64,000 bases of DNA from Candidimonas nitroreducens (GTDB taxonomy: Bacteria; Pseudomonadota; Gammaproteobacteria; Burkholderiales; Burkholderiaceae_B): assembly GCF_002209565.1 (NCBI RefSeq), contig NZ_NJIH01000007.1, forward strand, positions 1 through 64,000. The letters are read 5' to 3'. Position numbers and translations under genes: made by a program. Positions 8,334 through 16,304 of the stretch are shown here, piece after piece. Each line of letters opens with the position of its first letter. Positions within the stretch are counted from its first letter, which is position 1. The notes below the pieces were generated by a model. The model had not been told where the DNA came from. It made no database searches and saw nothing but the letters and a program-made list of their open reading frames with translations.

Positions 8334-8887
8334 TAGTTGCGCTCCCATTTCTTGCGTCCGATCAGATTCTGGCCCAGCAGCACCGCGACCCGGTCGCCGG
8401 CCTGGAATGCCGCGTCGAACCCGGCACTGACGATCTCCTCGGCTTCGTCGGCATGCGTCACGCGCAGCACGTGGATGCCCATGAGTTCCAGCGCGGCCTG
8501 TGTCGCCCTGCCCATGGGAGCCTGCCAGTGATTGAACTCGGCATATTCGCCGCGCATGGTCACCAAGGTAAAAAACGGGACATCCGCGGCCTGCAGCAGC
8601 GAAAACATATTGACGCAATTGCCCACGCCGCTGCTTTGCATGAGCAATGCGGCGCGCTGCCCGCCGAGCCAGGCGCCGCAGGCTAGCGCCACACCCTCTT
8701 CCTCGGTGGTCAGGACAATGTCTTCGATTTCAGGGTCGGCGATGGCGCTGCGGATAACGTGCGAGTGGCCCGCGTCGGGCACATAGGCGATCTGCTTCGT
8801 GCCGCCCTCTTTCAGGACACGGAAGATGGCTTGTTGCCATAGCGGCGCACCCGTATCGGGTGGCGGGACTGAGGTAGCGTGTGTCAT
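8333..8887 (-). CDS. Thiamine-diphosphate-dependent decarboxylase, alpha (PYR-domain) subunit
   Basis: 184 residues corresponding to the N-terminal pyrimidine-binding domain of ThDP decarboxylases. The cluster TTEEEGVALACGAW (Glu62-Glu64) provides the glutamate that activates the thiamine ring. The size fits ComD or the alpha chain of sulfopyruvate decarboxylase. It is the first gene of the operon with the beta subunit and the aldehyde dehydrogenase. It is divergent from a LysR regulator, with a clear palindrome between them. Confidence 0.83.
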   Translation of the reverse strand: MTHATSVPPPDTGAPLWQQAIFRVLKEGGTKQIAYVPDAGHSHVIRSAIADPEIEDIVLTTEEEGVALACGAWLGGQRAALLMQSSGVGNCVNMFSLLQAADVPFFTLVTMRGEYAEFNHWQAPMGRATQAALELMGIHVLRVTHADEAEEIVSAGFDAAFQAGDRVAVLLGQNLIGRKKWERN

Positions 8888-8945
8888 GGTCGATTTGAGT
8901 CTTTCAGAAATACGCCAGAGTCGGCGCGGGTGATTTGCCTAATGG

Positions 8946-8967
8946 AATTCTATATTTAGATAGAATT
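8946..8967. promoter_or_regulatory. LysR-type operator between divergent LysR and decarboxylase operon
   Basis: AATTCTAT, 6 bp, ATAGAATT: a perfect 8-bp inverted repeat that contains a T-N11-A arrangement typical of LysR-type sites. It lies 59 bp upstream of the LysR gene (9026) and 59 bp upstream of the alpha subunit (8887). A second AT-rich patch with GAAATAGAAATTT follows. This is a candidate site for control of both directions. Confidence 0.5.
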
Positions 8968-9025
8968 TCTTCTGAAATAGAAATTTTTGATGGAATAATT
9001 ACTTTTCCTGATCGAGGCAGCCGGG

Positions 9026-9958
9026 GTGGATTTTCGACAACTGAAGGCCTTTCTCACGGTGGCCGAGACAGGCAACGTGACCCGTGCGGCGCAGCTGCTC
9101 AACATCGTACAGCCCGCGGTATCGCGCCAGATACGCCTGCTGGAAGAAGATCTCGGCACCCAGCTGTTCGAACGCGGGCGACACGGCATGGCCCTGACCG
9201 AAGCCGGCAAGGCGCTGGTGGAATATGGCCAACGCGCCATGCTGGAGCTCGAACGGGCACGCACTGTGCTGAAAAGCTCTGAAACCCGCATCAGCGGCCT
9301 GGTCACGGTCGGGCTGCTTCCCAGCACCAGTGACATTCTGGCAAGCGCGCTGGTAACCGCCGTAGCACAACAGCATCCCGGCATACGCGTGCGAATCGCG
9401 ATGGGCTACGCGGGCACCCTGCTGCGCTGGCTGGAAGCCGGCGAAGTGGATACCGCCCTTCTGTACCAGGCGGAACGATCGAGCGAGATCCAGACCACGC
9501 CGCTCATCCAGGAGCCGCTCTGGGTGGTCGGCCCGCGAGACAGCGGCTTCAAGCGCAACAAACCGGTACCGCTGTCCAAGCTCGTCGGCCGAAAATTCAT
9601 TCTTCCCAGCGCGCCCCACGGCATCCGCACACTGGTCGAACACGCCTGTCGGGCAGCGGACGTATCGCTGGATCTGTCCGCGGAAACCAACGCGCTGAGC
9701 GTCCAGCGCAGCCTGGTGCTGGGCGGCCATGGCCTGACGATTCTCCCTCCCATCGCGGTAGCGGAAGATCTCGCCCAGGGCCGGCTGTCCGGTGCACCCA
9801 TAACGGATCCGGACATCACGCGAACCATAGTGCTAGCCCTGCCGTCGAACCGCTCGACCGGCCGGCACATTCGCAGCGTCGTGGATATTCTCGAGCAGGA
9901 AATGCAGCGTGGAGTCCGGTCTGGATTATGGCCGGAGAGCCGCTGGTTGGCGGGGTGA
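9026..9958 (+). CDS. LysR-family transcriptional regulator (Nac/CynR-like)
   Basis: 310 residues starting with GTG: MDFRQLKAFLTVAETGNVTR. The winged HTH covers residues 1-60 (AAQLLNIVQPAVSRQIRLLEEDLG), and the periplasmic-binding-like effector domain starts near residue 90. It is divergent from the decarboxylase/aldehyde dehydrogenase operon and is probably its regulator. No other gene follows closely downstream on the same strand before the monooxygenase at 10139, which has its own operator. Confidence 0.9.
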   Translation: MDFRQLKAFLTVAETGNVTRAAQLLNIVQPAVSRQIRLLEEDLGTQLFERGRHGMALTEAGKALVEYGQRAMLELERARTVLKSSETRISGLVTVGLLPSTSDILASALVTAVAQQHPGIRVRIAMGYAGTLLRWLEAGEVDTALLYQAERSSEIQTTPLIQEPLWVVGPRDSGFKRNKPVPLSKLVGRKFILPSAPHGIRTLVEHACRAADVSLDLSAETNALSVQRSLVLGGHGLTILPPIAVAEDLAQGRLSGAPITDPDITRTIVLALPSNRSTGRHIRSVVDILEQEMQRGVRSGLWPESRWLAG

Positions 9959-10045
9959 ATTCCGGTAACACCGGCAAACCGGCCTCGGCAAAGTCCGGTG
10001 CCCCAACATATGCCCATAATGAGCTATCATACTATAGATATCAAT

Positions 10046-10069
10046 TTAGATTTCTTTATTGTTAACTAT
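10046..10069. promoter_or_regulatory. Operator A of the GTNNAC regulon, upstream of the monooxygenase
   Basis: Two abutting 12-mers, TTAGATTTCTTT and ATTGTTAACTAT. The second is an excellent match to the shared motif, the first is degenerate in its core. It lies 70 bp upstream of the SsuD-like gene. Confidence 0.6.
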
Positions 10070-10138
10070 ATATTATGCTATAGCCTCGCCTCGGGGCACA
10101 GGCTCCGGCACCTATCGCCACTACTGGAGGAATTCCTC

Positions 10139-11242
10139 ATGACTATCAAGTTTTTCGGCCTGCTCACACACGAACATTCGAGCGAAACCATTCCCAAGCA
10201 GCCCGGCGGGCCCGTCATGGACATCGACTATATGGTCAAGCAGGCTCAAGCGCACGAGGCAGCGGGCTTCGACCGCATTCTGGTCGCGCATCACTCGTCC
10301 AATCCGGACGGCATCCTATTGGCATCACATCTTGCGCAAAAAACCGAAAAACTCAAATTCATGATCGCCCACAGACCGGGTTTTATCGCGCCTGCCTATG
10401 CTGCGCGCATGTGGGCCACCTTCGACAATCTTTACCCCGGCCGTGCGGGAATACACGTAATCTCGGGTGGCAACGACGCAGAACAGCGCTCGGACGGCGA
10501 TTTCCTCGACCACGATGCCCGCTACACTCGCACCGACGAATGGCTGGAAGTATTTCGCAAGACACTCACCGCCCCCACTCCCTTTGACCATGAGGGCAGT
10601 TTTTTCCGCTACAGCAAGGCCTATTCGAGGATTAAGGCGCTGCAACAGCCCTACCCACCCGTCTTCTTCGGCGGCGCATCGGACGCCGCCGTGGCCATCG
10701 GAGCCAAACACGCCGATATATGGGCTTTGTATGGAGAACCCTTGGACGACACTCGTCAAATGATTTCCCGCATTCGCAACGCCGCGACACTCGCGGGGCG
10801 TGACCCGGCATCGATCAATTTCGTTGTTTCATTCCGCCCCGTCGTCGGCGACACCGAGGCCGACGCGTGGCGCAAGGCCGACCAGATCATCGAGCGCATC
10901 AAGGAACTCAGGGGCGAGGCCTTCGGAACGACTAAAGGCGCAAAGCCGGACGCAGTAAGTTCGCAGCGCCTGCGCGATATCGCGGCGCAAGGGAAAGTCC
11001 GTGACAAACGCCTGTGGACCGAAGTTGCGGCAGCAGTAGGAGGTGGATCCAGCACCACCGGGCTCGTCGGAACGCCCGAGCAGATTGCCGACTCTCTGCG
11101 CGACTATCACAAGTTAGGCATATCGAACTTTCTCATCAGAGGATTCGATCCCGCCGCCGACATACAAGAATTCGGCCAAGGCCTAATACCCGCAGTGCAC
11201 GAATTGCTCTCCCGGGACGAAAAGGCCGCGGTGGGTGCCTGA
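10139..11242 (+). CDS. FMNH2-dependent monooxygenase, LLM class, SsuD-like
   Basis: 367 residues of the bacterial luciferase-like TIM barrel. Shared features with alkanesulfonate monooxygenase include the RPGF/AAR segment, GRAGIHVISGGNDAEQRSDGDFLDHDARY, PPVFFGGASDAA and the C-terminal GTPEQIADSLRDYHKLGIS. These enzymes use FMNH2 and O2 to cleave C-S bonds or to insert oxygen. The ATG at 10139 has GGAGG 6 nt upstream. The reductant could come from the flavin-reductase fusion at 21872-22954, which appears to be in the same regulon. The substrate is unknown; there are no ssuEAC genes, so sulfonate use is only one option. Confidence 0.88.
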   Translation: MTIKFFGLLTHEHSSETIPKQPGGPVMDIDYMVKQAQAHEAAGFDRILVAHHSSNPDGILLASHLAQKTEKLKFMIAHRPGFIAPAYAARMWATFDNLYPGRAGIHVISGGNDAEQRSDGDFLDHDARYTRTDEWLEVFRKTLTAPTPFDHEGSFFRYSKAYSRIKALQQPYPPVFFGGASDAAVAIGAKHADIWALYGEPLDDTRQMISRIRNAATLAGRDPASINFVVSFRPVVGDTEADAWRKADQIIERIKELRGEAFGTTKGAKPDAVSSQRLRDIAAQGKVRDKRLWTEVAAAVGGGSSTTGLVGTPEQIADSLRDYHKLGISNFLIRGFDPAADIQEFGQGLIPAVHELLSRDEKAAVGA

Positions 11243-11259
11243 AAGCCGGGTTCTATCAA

Positions 11260-11284
11260 GAGCCGTGCTGTCACAACACGGCTC
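11260..11284. terminator. Hairpin between convergent genes, possible bidirectional terminator
   Basis: GAGCCGTG, 9-nt loop, CACGGCTC: a perfect 8-bp stem in the 55-bp gap between the converging monooxygenase and Bug receptor genes. No strong T-run follows on either strand, so intrinsic termination is not certain. Confidence 0.5.
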
Positions 11285-11297
11285 GACCCACAACGAC

Positions 11298-12251
11298 TCA
11301 ACTCTGTTGAATATTGCCTTTGTCGATTACTTCGGCCCATTTTTTGGACTCTTTTCTCAGGAACTCCGCAAATTCCTTCGCATCGATAGGCATCGGAATC
11401 ACGCCACGCGCGGCGAGGTAATCGTTGATCTCTTTTTCTTTGAGTAATTCCAGAACGGCATTTTGGATTTTCGATACGACTTCCGGTGGAGTTCCGGCAG
11501 GCGCCAACAAACCATTCCACTCATAAGTTTCGTAGCCTGGCACTCCGCTCTCAGAGACCGTCGGCACATCCGGCAGCAGCGGCGAGCGCTTGGCTGAGGT
11601 CACGGCAATAGCACGGATTTTGTTCGACGTCACCAGCGTGTAATTGGCAGTCATGCCTGCCACACACCAGTCGATTTGGTTCCCCATGAGCGCGACCACC
11701 GAGTTGGTGCCGCTTTTGTATGGCACATGCAGCATGTCGAGGTTCAGCCCTTGGCGCAGCAATTCTGCCGACAGGCGCTGTACTGTCCCTCCTCCACCCG
11801 ATCCGTATGTCAGCTTGCCAGGATGTGCCTTTGCGTCGGCCACCAATTCGCCTATCGTTTTGATCGGGGAATCGGGAGGTACGAGCACCATCTGCGGAGC
11901 ACGCAACACACCCACGATCGGCTCAAAGTCGTCGGGGCGAAAAGGCACCTTGAACAGATGCGGGTTTATGGAAAACGGCGTGGCATCGTACAACAGCGTA
12001 TATCCGTCGGCCGGCGCCTTGGCCACATAACCTTCGCCAATTATGCCGCTCGCGCCGGGACGGTTCTCGACGACGAAGTTGCCCCCAAGCTTTTTTTCTA
12101 GCGCTTGAGCCACCTTACGGGCGATCGGATCTGCGCCTCCCCCAGGGTTATAGGGCACTACGATGGTCACTGGGCGATCCGGGTAACGTGCGAAAGCAGC
12201 TACCGATATCAGGGAAAAGGCCAGAGCAAGGAAACGGATCAATTGTCTCAT
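11298..12251 (-). CDS. Bug-family (TctC-like) periplasmic substrate-binding receptor
   Basis: 317 residues with a clear Sec signal peptide (MRQLIRFLALAFSLISVAAFA) and the Bug signatures YPDRPVTIVVPYNPGGGADPIARK and ENRPGASGIIGEGYVAKAPADGYTLL. It is expected to bind an organic acid in the periplasm. No TctAB membrane subunits are in the window. It is convergent with the monooxygenase and divergent from a CoA transferase, with an operator of the shared type 41 bp upstream of its start. It is therefore the regulon's second uptake route beside the Dpp-type ABC transporter. Confidence 0.88.
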   Translation of the reverse strand: MRQLIRFLALAFSLISVAAFARYPDRPVTIVVPYNPGGGADPIARKVAQALEKKLGGNFVVENRPGASGIIGEGYVAKAPADGYTLLYDATPFSINPHLFKVPFRPDDFEPIVGVLRAPQMVLVPPDSPIKTIGELVADAKAHPGKLTYGSGGGGTVQRLSAELLRQGLNLDMLHVPYKSGTNSVVALMGNQIDWCVAGMTANYTLVTSNKIRAIAVTSAKRSPLLPDVPTVSESGVPGYETYEWNGLLAPAGTPPEVVSKIQNAVLELLKEKEINDYLAARGVIPMPIDAKEFAEFLRKESKKWAEVIDKGNIQQS

Positions 12252-12291
12252 TTATAGTCCATTTGATTGGGTCGCAGATTTTGCGGTCAGA

Positions 12292-12315
12292 TTAGTTATC
12301 TAAATTGTTTACTTT
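12292..12315. promoter_or_regulatory. Operator B of the GTNNAC regulon, upstream of the Bug receptor
   Basis: TTAGTTATCTAA and ATTGTTTACTTT abut exactly, with cores GTTATC and GTTTAC 12 bp apart. It lies 41 bp from the start of the receptor gene on the minus strand. Confidence 0.6.
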
Positions 12316-12348
12316 ATGTCAGCCCATATTAACATACTACAGTCTTAT

Positions 12349-12372
12349 ATTGATAACTGAATAGTATACAAT
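12349..12372. promoter_or_regulatory. Operator C of the GTNNAC regulon, upstream of a CoA transferase
   Basis: ATTGATAACTGA and ATAGTATACAAT abut, with cores GATAAC and GTATAC. It lies 52 bp upstream of the CoA transferase start at 12424. TTGATA inside it could serve as a -35 element. Confidence 0.62.
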
Positions 12373-12423
12373 ATTGTAATTTAAAACCCAATGCACAGCT
12401 CTGTCGCTTCCAGGGAGCAATTA

Positions 12424-13830
12424 ATGCCAAAGATACCCGACCGGCCCCGCACCGCCCTCCACGAGCTGTCCACGCAGGCAGGGCTCGGCACCGCTCTCCT
12501 AGACGGCGTTTCGCTGACCGGGGATGACCCCATTCTGCCGCTGGCATATCGAGTCGCCGCGCCGGGTGCCGCAGCCATCGCAGCCTGCGCCGCGATGGCC
12601 GCACGCCTGCTGAAGTTTCGCACCGGCGTGTCTCAAGAGATCCACGTCGACGTGCGGGCGGCGATGGCCGCCCTGCGCAGCTCACGCTACCTGTGCATCG
12701 ACGGCCTGCACCGCAAAGACGGGACTCACCCTGTCACCGGCTTCTATCAGTTGAAAGACAAGAGGTGGATTTACCTACACTCGAATTTTTTCAATATTCG
12801 CGCCCGCAATCTATCCGTGCTGAGATGCGACCCTTCACCCGACTCTATCGCCCGTGCCGTATCCCTATGGAACGGAGAAGCACTGGAAGATGCAATCAAC
12901 GCTGCGGGAGGCTGCGCATGCATGGTTCGCAGTGAGGCCGAATGGAGCGCCCATCCGCAGAAGCCGGCGGCAGCTTCCACTCCGCTCGTCGAGATCGTGA
13001 AGATAGGCGAAGCACCCGCCGAGCCGCTCCCTGCAGGAGGCCGCCCACTAAGCGGAGTTCGGGTACTAGACCTCACACGTGTACTGGCCGGCCCCACTTG
13101 CGGCAAGACGCTCGCCGAACACGGCGCCGACGTGCTCAGGGTCAACCGCGAGGATCTAGCATCTTCCGGAGGCTCCGACTTCGACACTGGCCTGGGAAAA
13201 CTCGCAACGTTCCTGGACTTCCGCGACAGGGGCCAGGCATACAAACTGAGGCAACTCATTGCTCAAGGCGATATATTCAGTCAGGCCTACCGGCCGGGAG
13301 CCCTGCAGAGCCACGGCCTTGCGCCGCAAGACCTAGCCGAAATCCGCCCGGGTATTGTCTATGTCAGCCTGAATGCCTGGAGTACGGCAGGCCCCTGGCG
13401 GGATCGGCGCGGCTACGACACCATCGTGCAATCCGCCAATGGCATGGCATGGCGCGGCCAAGATGCCAAACCTGCATTCCTGCCGGTATCGGCGCAGGAC
13501 TACATATCTGGCTATCTGATGGCTTTCGGCGCCATGGTCGCGCTGGAGCGCCGATCCACCGTGGGGGGAAGCTGGCTGGTGCGCGTGTCCTTGGCCCGCA
13601 CGGGCCAATGGATCAGAGACCAAGGCCTCATGGAACCGGGCGAGTGGCGCGACGTTCCCGCCGAGTTCCCGCCATCCGAGCTCTCCACATTCCTAATGGA
13701 GTCAGACTCGCCAGTTGGCAGGCTGCGCCATCTAGCGCCGGTAGCACAAATGTCGCTTACGCAAGGGCACTGGTGCAGGCCCGCGGTGCCGCTGGGCAGC
13801 CATCCGGCGCAGTGGCCGCCACGGCAGTAG
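12424..13830 (+). CDS. CaiB/BaiF-family CoA transferase, permuted long form
   Basis: 468 residues. The C-terminal part holds the CaiB N-domain signature LSGVRVLDLTRVLAGPTCGKTLAEHGADVLRVN, then DRRGYDTIVQSANGMA and AQDYISGYLMAFGAM, where the Asp matches the catalytic Asp of class III CoA transferases. About 210 residues precede the CaiB start, giving a rearranged layout. The C-terminal end (LAPVAQMSLTQGHWCRPAVPLGSHPAQW) resembles the family terminus. The family moves CoA between carboxylic acids. The ATG at 12424 is preceded by GGGAG; the ATG at 12391 is an alternative. It has its own operator, separate from the Bug gene. Confidence 0.8.
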   Translation: MPKIPDRPRTALHELSTQAGLGTALLDGVSLTGDDPILPLAYRVAAPGAAAIAACAAMAARLLKFRTGVSQEIHVDVRAAMAALRSSRYLCIDGLHRKDGTHPVTGFYQLKDKRWIYLHSNFFNIRARNLSVLRCDPSPDSIARAVSLWNGEALEDAINAAGGCACMVRSEAEWSAHPQKPAAASTPLVEIVKIGEAPAEPLPAGGRPLSGVRVLDLTRVLAGPTCGKTLAEHGADVLRVNREDLASSGGSDFDTGLGKLATFLDFRDRGQAYKLRQLIAQGDIFSQAYRPGALQSHGLAPQDLAEIRPGIVYVSLNAWSTAGPWRDRRGYDTIVQSANGMAWRGQDAKPAFLPVSAQDYISGYLMAFGAMVALERRSTVGGSWLVRVSLARTGQWIRDQGLMEPGEWRDVPAEFPPSELSTFLMESDSPVGRLRHLAPVAQMSLTQGHWCRPAVPLGSHPAQWPPRQ

Positions 13831-13838
13831 GCTAGGTG

Positions 13839-14729
13839 TCAAATGCACCAGTACAACTGGCTGGGATTATCAACTAGGATTTTTTGCCGGATCTGATCAT
13901 CCGGCGCCCACAACGACAGCTGCTCGACGAGCGCCGCGCCATCCGGCTTTTGCCCTACTGCGCCGGTATGCGGCCAATCGGTTCCCCACAGCATGCGATC
14001 CGGCGCCTGACTCACAAGTTCAATTGCCATTTCATTCACATCGGCGTAATTGGGGTAGCCCGCCTTCGATTGTATATAGACCGCCGATAACTTCACATAG
14101 GCGTTCCCAGTGTCCAGCAGGCGACGTATGACATCCATGGTGGCGCTGCGTTCACCTTCCGGTTGCGGCGCATACCCGAAATGATCGATAACCACGGGTG
14201 CAGCGAGCTGCTTGAGCACATCTTCCCAATCCACAAGCACTTCCTTGTTGCGCTCACCCACCATTTGTACATGCCAGCCACGGTCTGCGGCGCGGCAAGC
14301 CATCTTGCGAAGTTCGTCGGGAGTTACCCCTTTTCCCTTCATGAAGTAGTAACGCAACCCGCGCACGCCCGCCTCATGCAGCGCATCAAGCTCGCCGTCG
14401 CTGATTTCCGGATCAACAATCGCAACACCTCTCGCCACATCCGTTCCCAAGCGGCCCAGCGCGTCGAGCAACGCCCCGTTATCTGTCCCATAGCTGGAAG
14501 GCGCCACGATGACGCTGCGACTGATTCCAAGCCGCTTCTTGAACAGAAGATAGTCCTCTACTTCGGCTCGGGCGACCATTGTTCCACTTTTTTTTGGAAA
14601 TGCAGGCGAAAAAAGATGGTGATGGCAGTCGGTCGCCCCCAGGGGCAGCGGCGTCTTTGGTGGTCGACTGCCTGAAGAATTTGGGGCCTGCAACGTCTGC
14701 CCATGCACAAGGTTTTTATTTGAACTCAT
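13839..14729 (-). CDS. Amidohydrolase-superfamily lactonase (LigI-like), paralogue 1
   Basis: 296 residues of the metal-independent amidohydrolase TIM-barrel family that includes 2-pyrone-4,6-dicarboxylate lactonase. It has GATDCHHHLF near residue 31-40, VVIDHFGYAPQPEG, YVKLSAVYIQSKAGY, and WGTDWPHTG near the C-terminus, ending with NPSQLYW. It probably hydrolyses a lactone or C-C/C-N bond of a carboxylated intermediate. The ATG at 14729 follows AGGAAAG. It is divergent from the RraA-like gene, with a double operator between them. It is closest in style to the copies at 33648 and 36234 (SSGS.PPKT and GATDCH N-terminus). Confidence 0.85.
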   Translation of the reverse strand: MSSNKNLVHGQTLQAPNSSGSRPPKTPLPLGATDCHHHLFSPAFPKKSGTMVARAEVEDYLLFKKRLGISRSVIVAPSSYGTDNGALLDALGRLGTDVARGVAIVDPEISDGELDALHEAGVRGLRYYFMKGKGVTPDELRKMACRAADRGWHVQMVGERNKEVLVDWEDVLKQLAAPVVIDHFGYAPQPEGERSATMDVIRRLLDTGNAYVKLSAVYIQSKAGYPNYADVNEMAIELVSQAPDRMLWGTDWPHTGAVGQKPDGAALVEQLSLWAPDDQIRQKILVDNPSQLYWCI

Positions 14730-14805
14730 GGCTTTCCTGGAAGGTGACGGGAGGTTCGGACGCAACCAACATGGTTCAAGTCGGCCGCCTGTTAAATATA
14801 ACATT

Positions 14806-14829
14806 ATTGATCACTATATAGTTGACAAT
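14806..14829. promoter_or_regulatory. Operator D of the GTNNAC regulon between divergent genes
   Basis: ATTGATCACTAT and ATAGTTGACAAT abut and form a nearly perfect 24-bp inverted repeat. The second half contains TTGACA (14822-14827), which with CACAAT at 14845-14850 (17-bp spacer) could form the promoter for the RraA-like gene. Binding would then block RNA polymerase. Confidence 0.65.
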
Positions 14830-14880
14830 TTTTAACGACACGAACACAATGACGGCGAACGAATTTCTCAAGGGGCTACG

Positions 14881-15558
14881 ATGGCAACCGGATTTAAAGT
14901 ACTGAAACGAAAAAATGCAGTCTCGAGCGAGCTGGTGAGACGTTTTGCGCGCCTACCGGTGGCAAACGTAAGCGATAGCATGTGGCGACTGACCGCTGGT
15001 GGTGCGCGCTTGCGCCCTTTGCACGCAGGCGGTACGCTTGCCGGCGCCGCAATAACGGTAAAGAGTTGCCCCGGCGATAATCTAATGGCGCATATGGCCC
15101 TGAATATCGCAGGCGAAGGTGACGTGATCGTCATCGACGCGGGAGGCGATCTCACCAATGCCATCATCGGCGAACGAATGATTGCCTACTGTGTCGCCAA
15201 GAAATTTGCCGGCATCGTGGTCAACGGGGCGATTCGTGATTTGGGTTGGGTGAAGAATCAGCACTTTCCCGTTTACGCGGCCGGCATCACTCATCGCGGC
15301 CCATACAAGAACGGGCCGGGAGAGATCAACGTCCCCGTTGCCATCGACGGCATGGTCATCGAGCCGGGCGACCTGATATTAGGTGATGACGACGGGTTGC
15401 TTTGTGTGCCGCTAGGCCAAGCCGAACAAGTGTATAAGCTAGCACTGAAAAAATACGAAGAAGAATCCAGTACCTTCGACCAGATCGGCAAAAGCGACAA
15501 TCAAGAAGCCAAGTACCGCAAACTACTGCTCGAGCTGGGCTGTGAATTCGAGGAATAA
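14881..15558 (+). CDS. RraA-like / 4-hydroxy-4-methyl-2-oxoglutarate aldolase family protein
   Basis: 225 residues. The fold signature GDVIVIDAGGDLTNAIIGERM and the GAIRD motif (the Arg-Asp pair that binds substrate carboxylate and metal) match HMG aldolase/oxaloacetate decarboxylase and RraA-like proteins. VPVAIDGMVIEPGDLILGDDDGL is also conserved. The aldolases split 4-hydroxy-2-oxo diacids to pyruvate plus an oxo acid. In this cluster of lyases and CoA enzymes a catabolic aldolase or decarboxylase role is more likely than RNase E inhibition. It precedes the GntR regulator, which faces it on the other strand. Confidence 0.83.
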   Translation: MATGFKVLKRKNAVSSELVRRFARLPVANVSDSMWRLTAGGARLRPLHAGGTLAGAAITVKSCPGDNLMAHMALNIAGEGDVIVIDAGGDLTNAIIGERMIAYCVAKKFAGIVVNGAIRDLGWVKNQHFPVYAAGITHRGPYKNGPGEINVPVAIDGMVIEPGDLILGDDDGLLCVPLGQAEQVYKLALKKYEEESSTFDQIGKSDNQEAKYRKLLLELGCEFEE

Positions 15559-15567
15559 CGCGGCGCC

Positions 15568-16263
15568 TTATTCGTCCGCGTCGTCTTCGGCTGGGTAGTG
15601 TTCACGAGATTCCAACGCCAACTTCAACGTGCGCACCGCATCATCATGATAGCGGCGCGCCGCCTTCACAGCCTTGGCTGGTTCGTTGGCGATAATGCAA
15701 TCCACCATCTCTTCGAGATCTTTATAGATGGACTCGGCCCTGCCCGGCATCATGATCGAATGATACCAAAGTCGTACCAATTGAGTATTCAGGTTGCGGA
15801 CGACCTTCGCAGCGGTTTCATTCCCCGAAATGCGCCAGATTTCTTCTCGTACCCGACGCCCTATGGCTCCCACGCCCATAGGATCGCCTTTCGATAAAGC
15901 AACGCGCACCTTGGCCAACTGCGCCTTGAGTATCGGGCCATCGTCCTCTTGGGCCTTTTCGGCTGCCTGGCGAACCAACAGGGTTTCCACCACGCCGCGC
16001 ACTTCGAAAATTTCGACCGCCTCTTGGGCGCTAACCAAGCGGACACGAGCGCCGCGAAACGCGGTACTAACAACCAACCCGTCTTGCTCCAGCCGCGCCA
16101 ATGCGTTACGGATATTGGCACGATTCGTTTTGAATTTCTCTGCGTAATCCGCTTCAACGATGCGCTCGTTGGGCATTATCTTGCCACTGAGAATCAAGTT
16201 CTTAAGTAACGTATACTCAGACGGCGCAGCTTTACCTGCCGCCTCGCTCTCTTTTTTTGGCAT
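15568..16263 (-). CDS. GntR-family transcriptional regulator, FCD type; likely master regulator of the cluster
   Basis: 231 residues. The N-terminal winged HTH includes NERIVEADYAEKF and RANIRNALARLEQDGLV (residues about 15-75), followed by an all-helical FCD effector domain with conserved His residues late in the protein. It is the only specific regulator inside the 10-40 kb cluster. Its promoter carries a double GTNNAC operator 15 bp before the ATG, which suggests autorepression. I infer that it controls the other nine sites. Note that the classical FadR-type consensus has GT-N3-AC whereas these sites have GT-N2-AC. Confidence 0.9.
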   Translation of the reverse strand: MPKKESEAAGKAAPSEYTLLKNLILSGKIMPNERIVEADYAEKFKTNRANIRNALARLEQDGLVVSTAFRGARVRLVSAQEAVEIFEVRGVVETLLVRQAAEKAQEDDGPILKAQLAKVRVALSKGDPMGVGAIGRRVREEIWRISGNETAAKVVRNLNTQLVRLWYHSIMMPGRAESIYKDLEEMVDCIIANEPAKAVKAARRYHDDAVRTLKLALESREHYPAEDDADE

Positions 16264-16277
16264 TTTATGAAATCTGA

Positions 16278-16301
16278 ATTGTGAACAACTCAGTATACAG
16301 G
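16278..16301. promoter_or_regulatory. Operator E of the GTNNAC regulon, GntR autoregulation
   Basis: ATTGTGAACAAC and TCAGTATACAGG abut, with cores GTGAAC and GTATAC. It is immediately upstream of the GntR start codon, a position that fits steric autorepression. Confidence 0.6.
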
Positions 16302-16304
16302 AAT

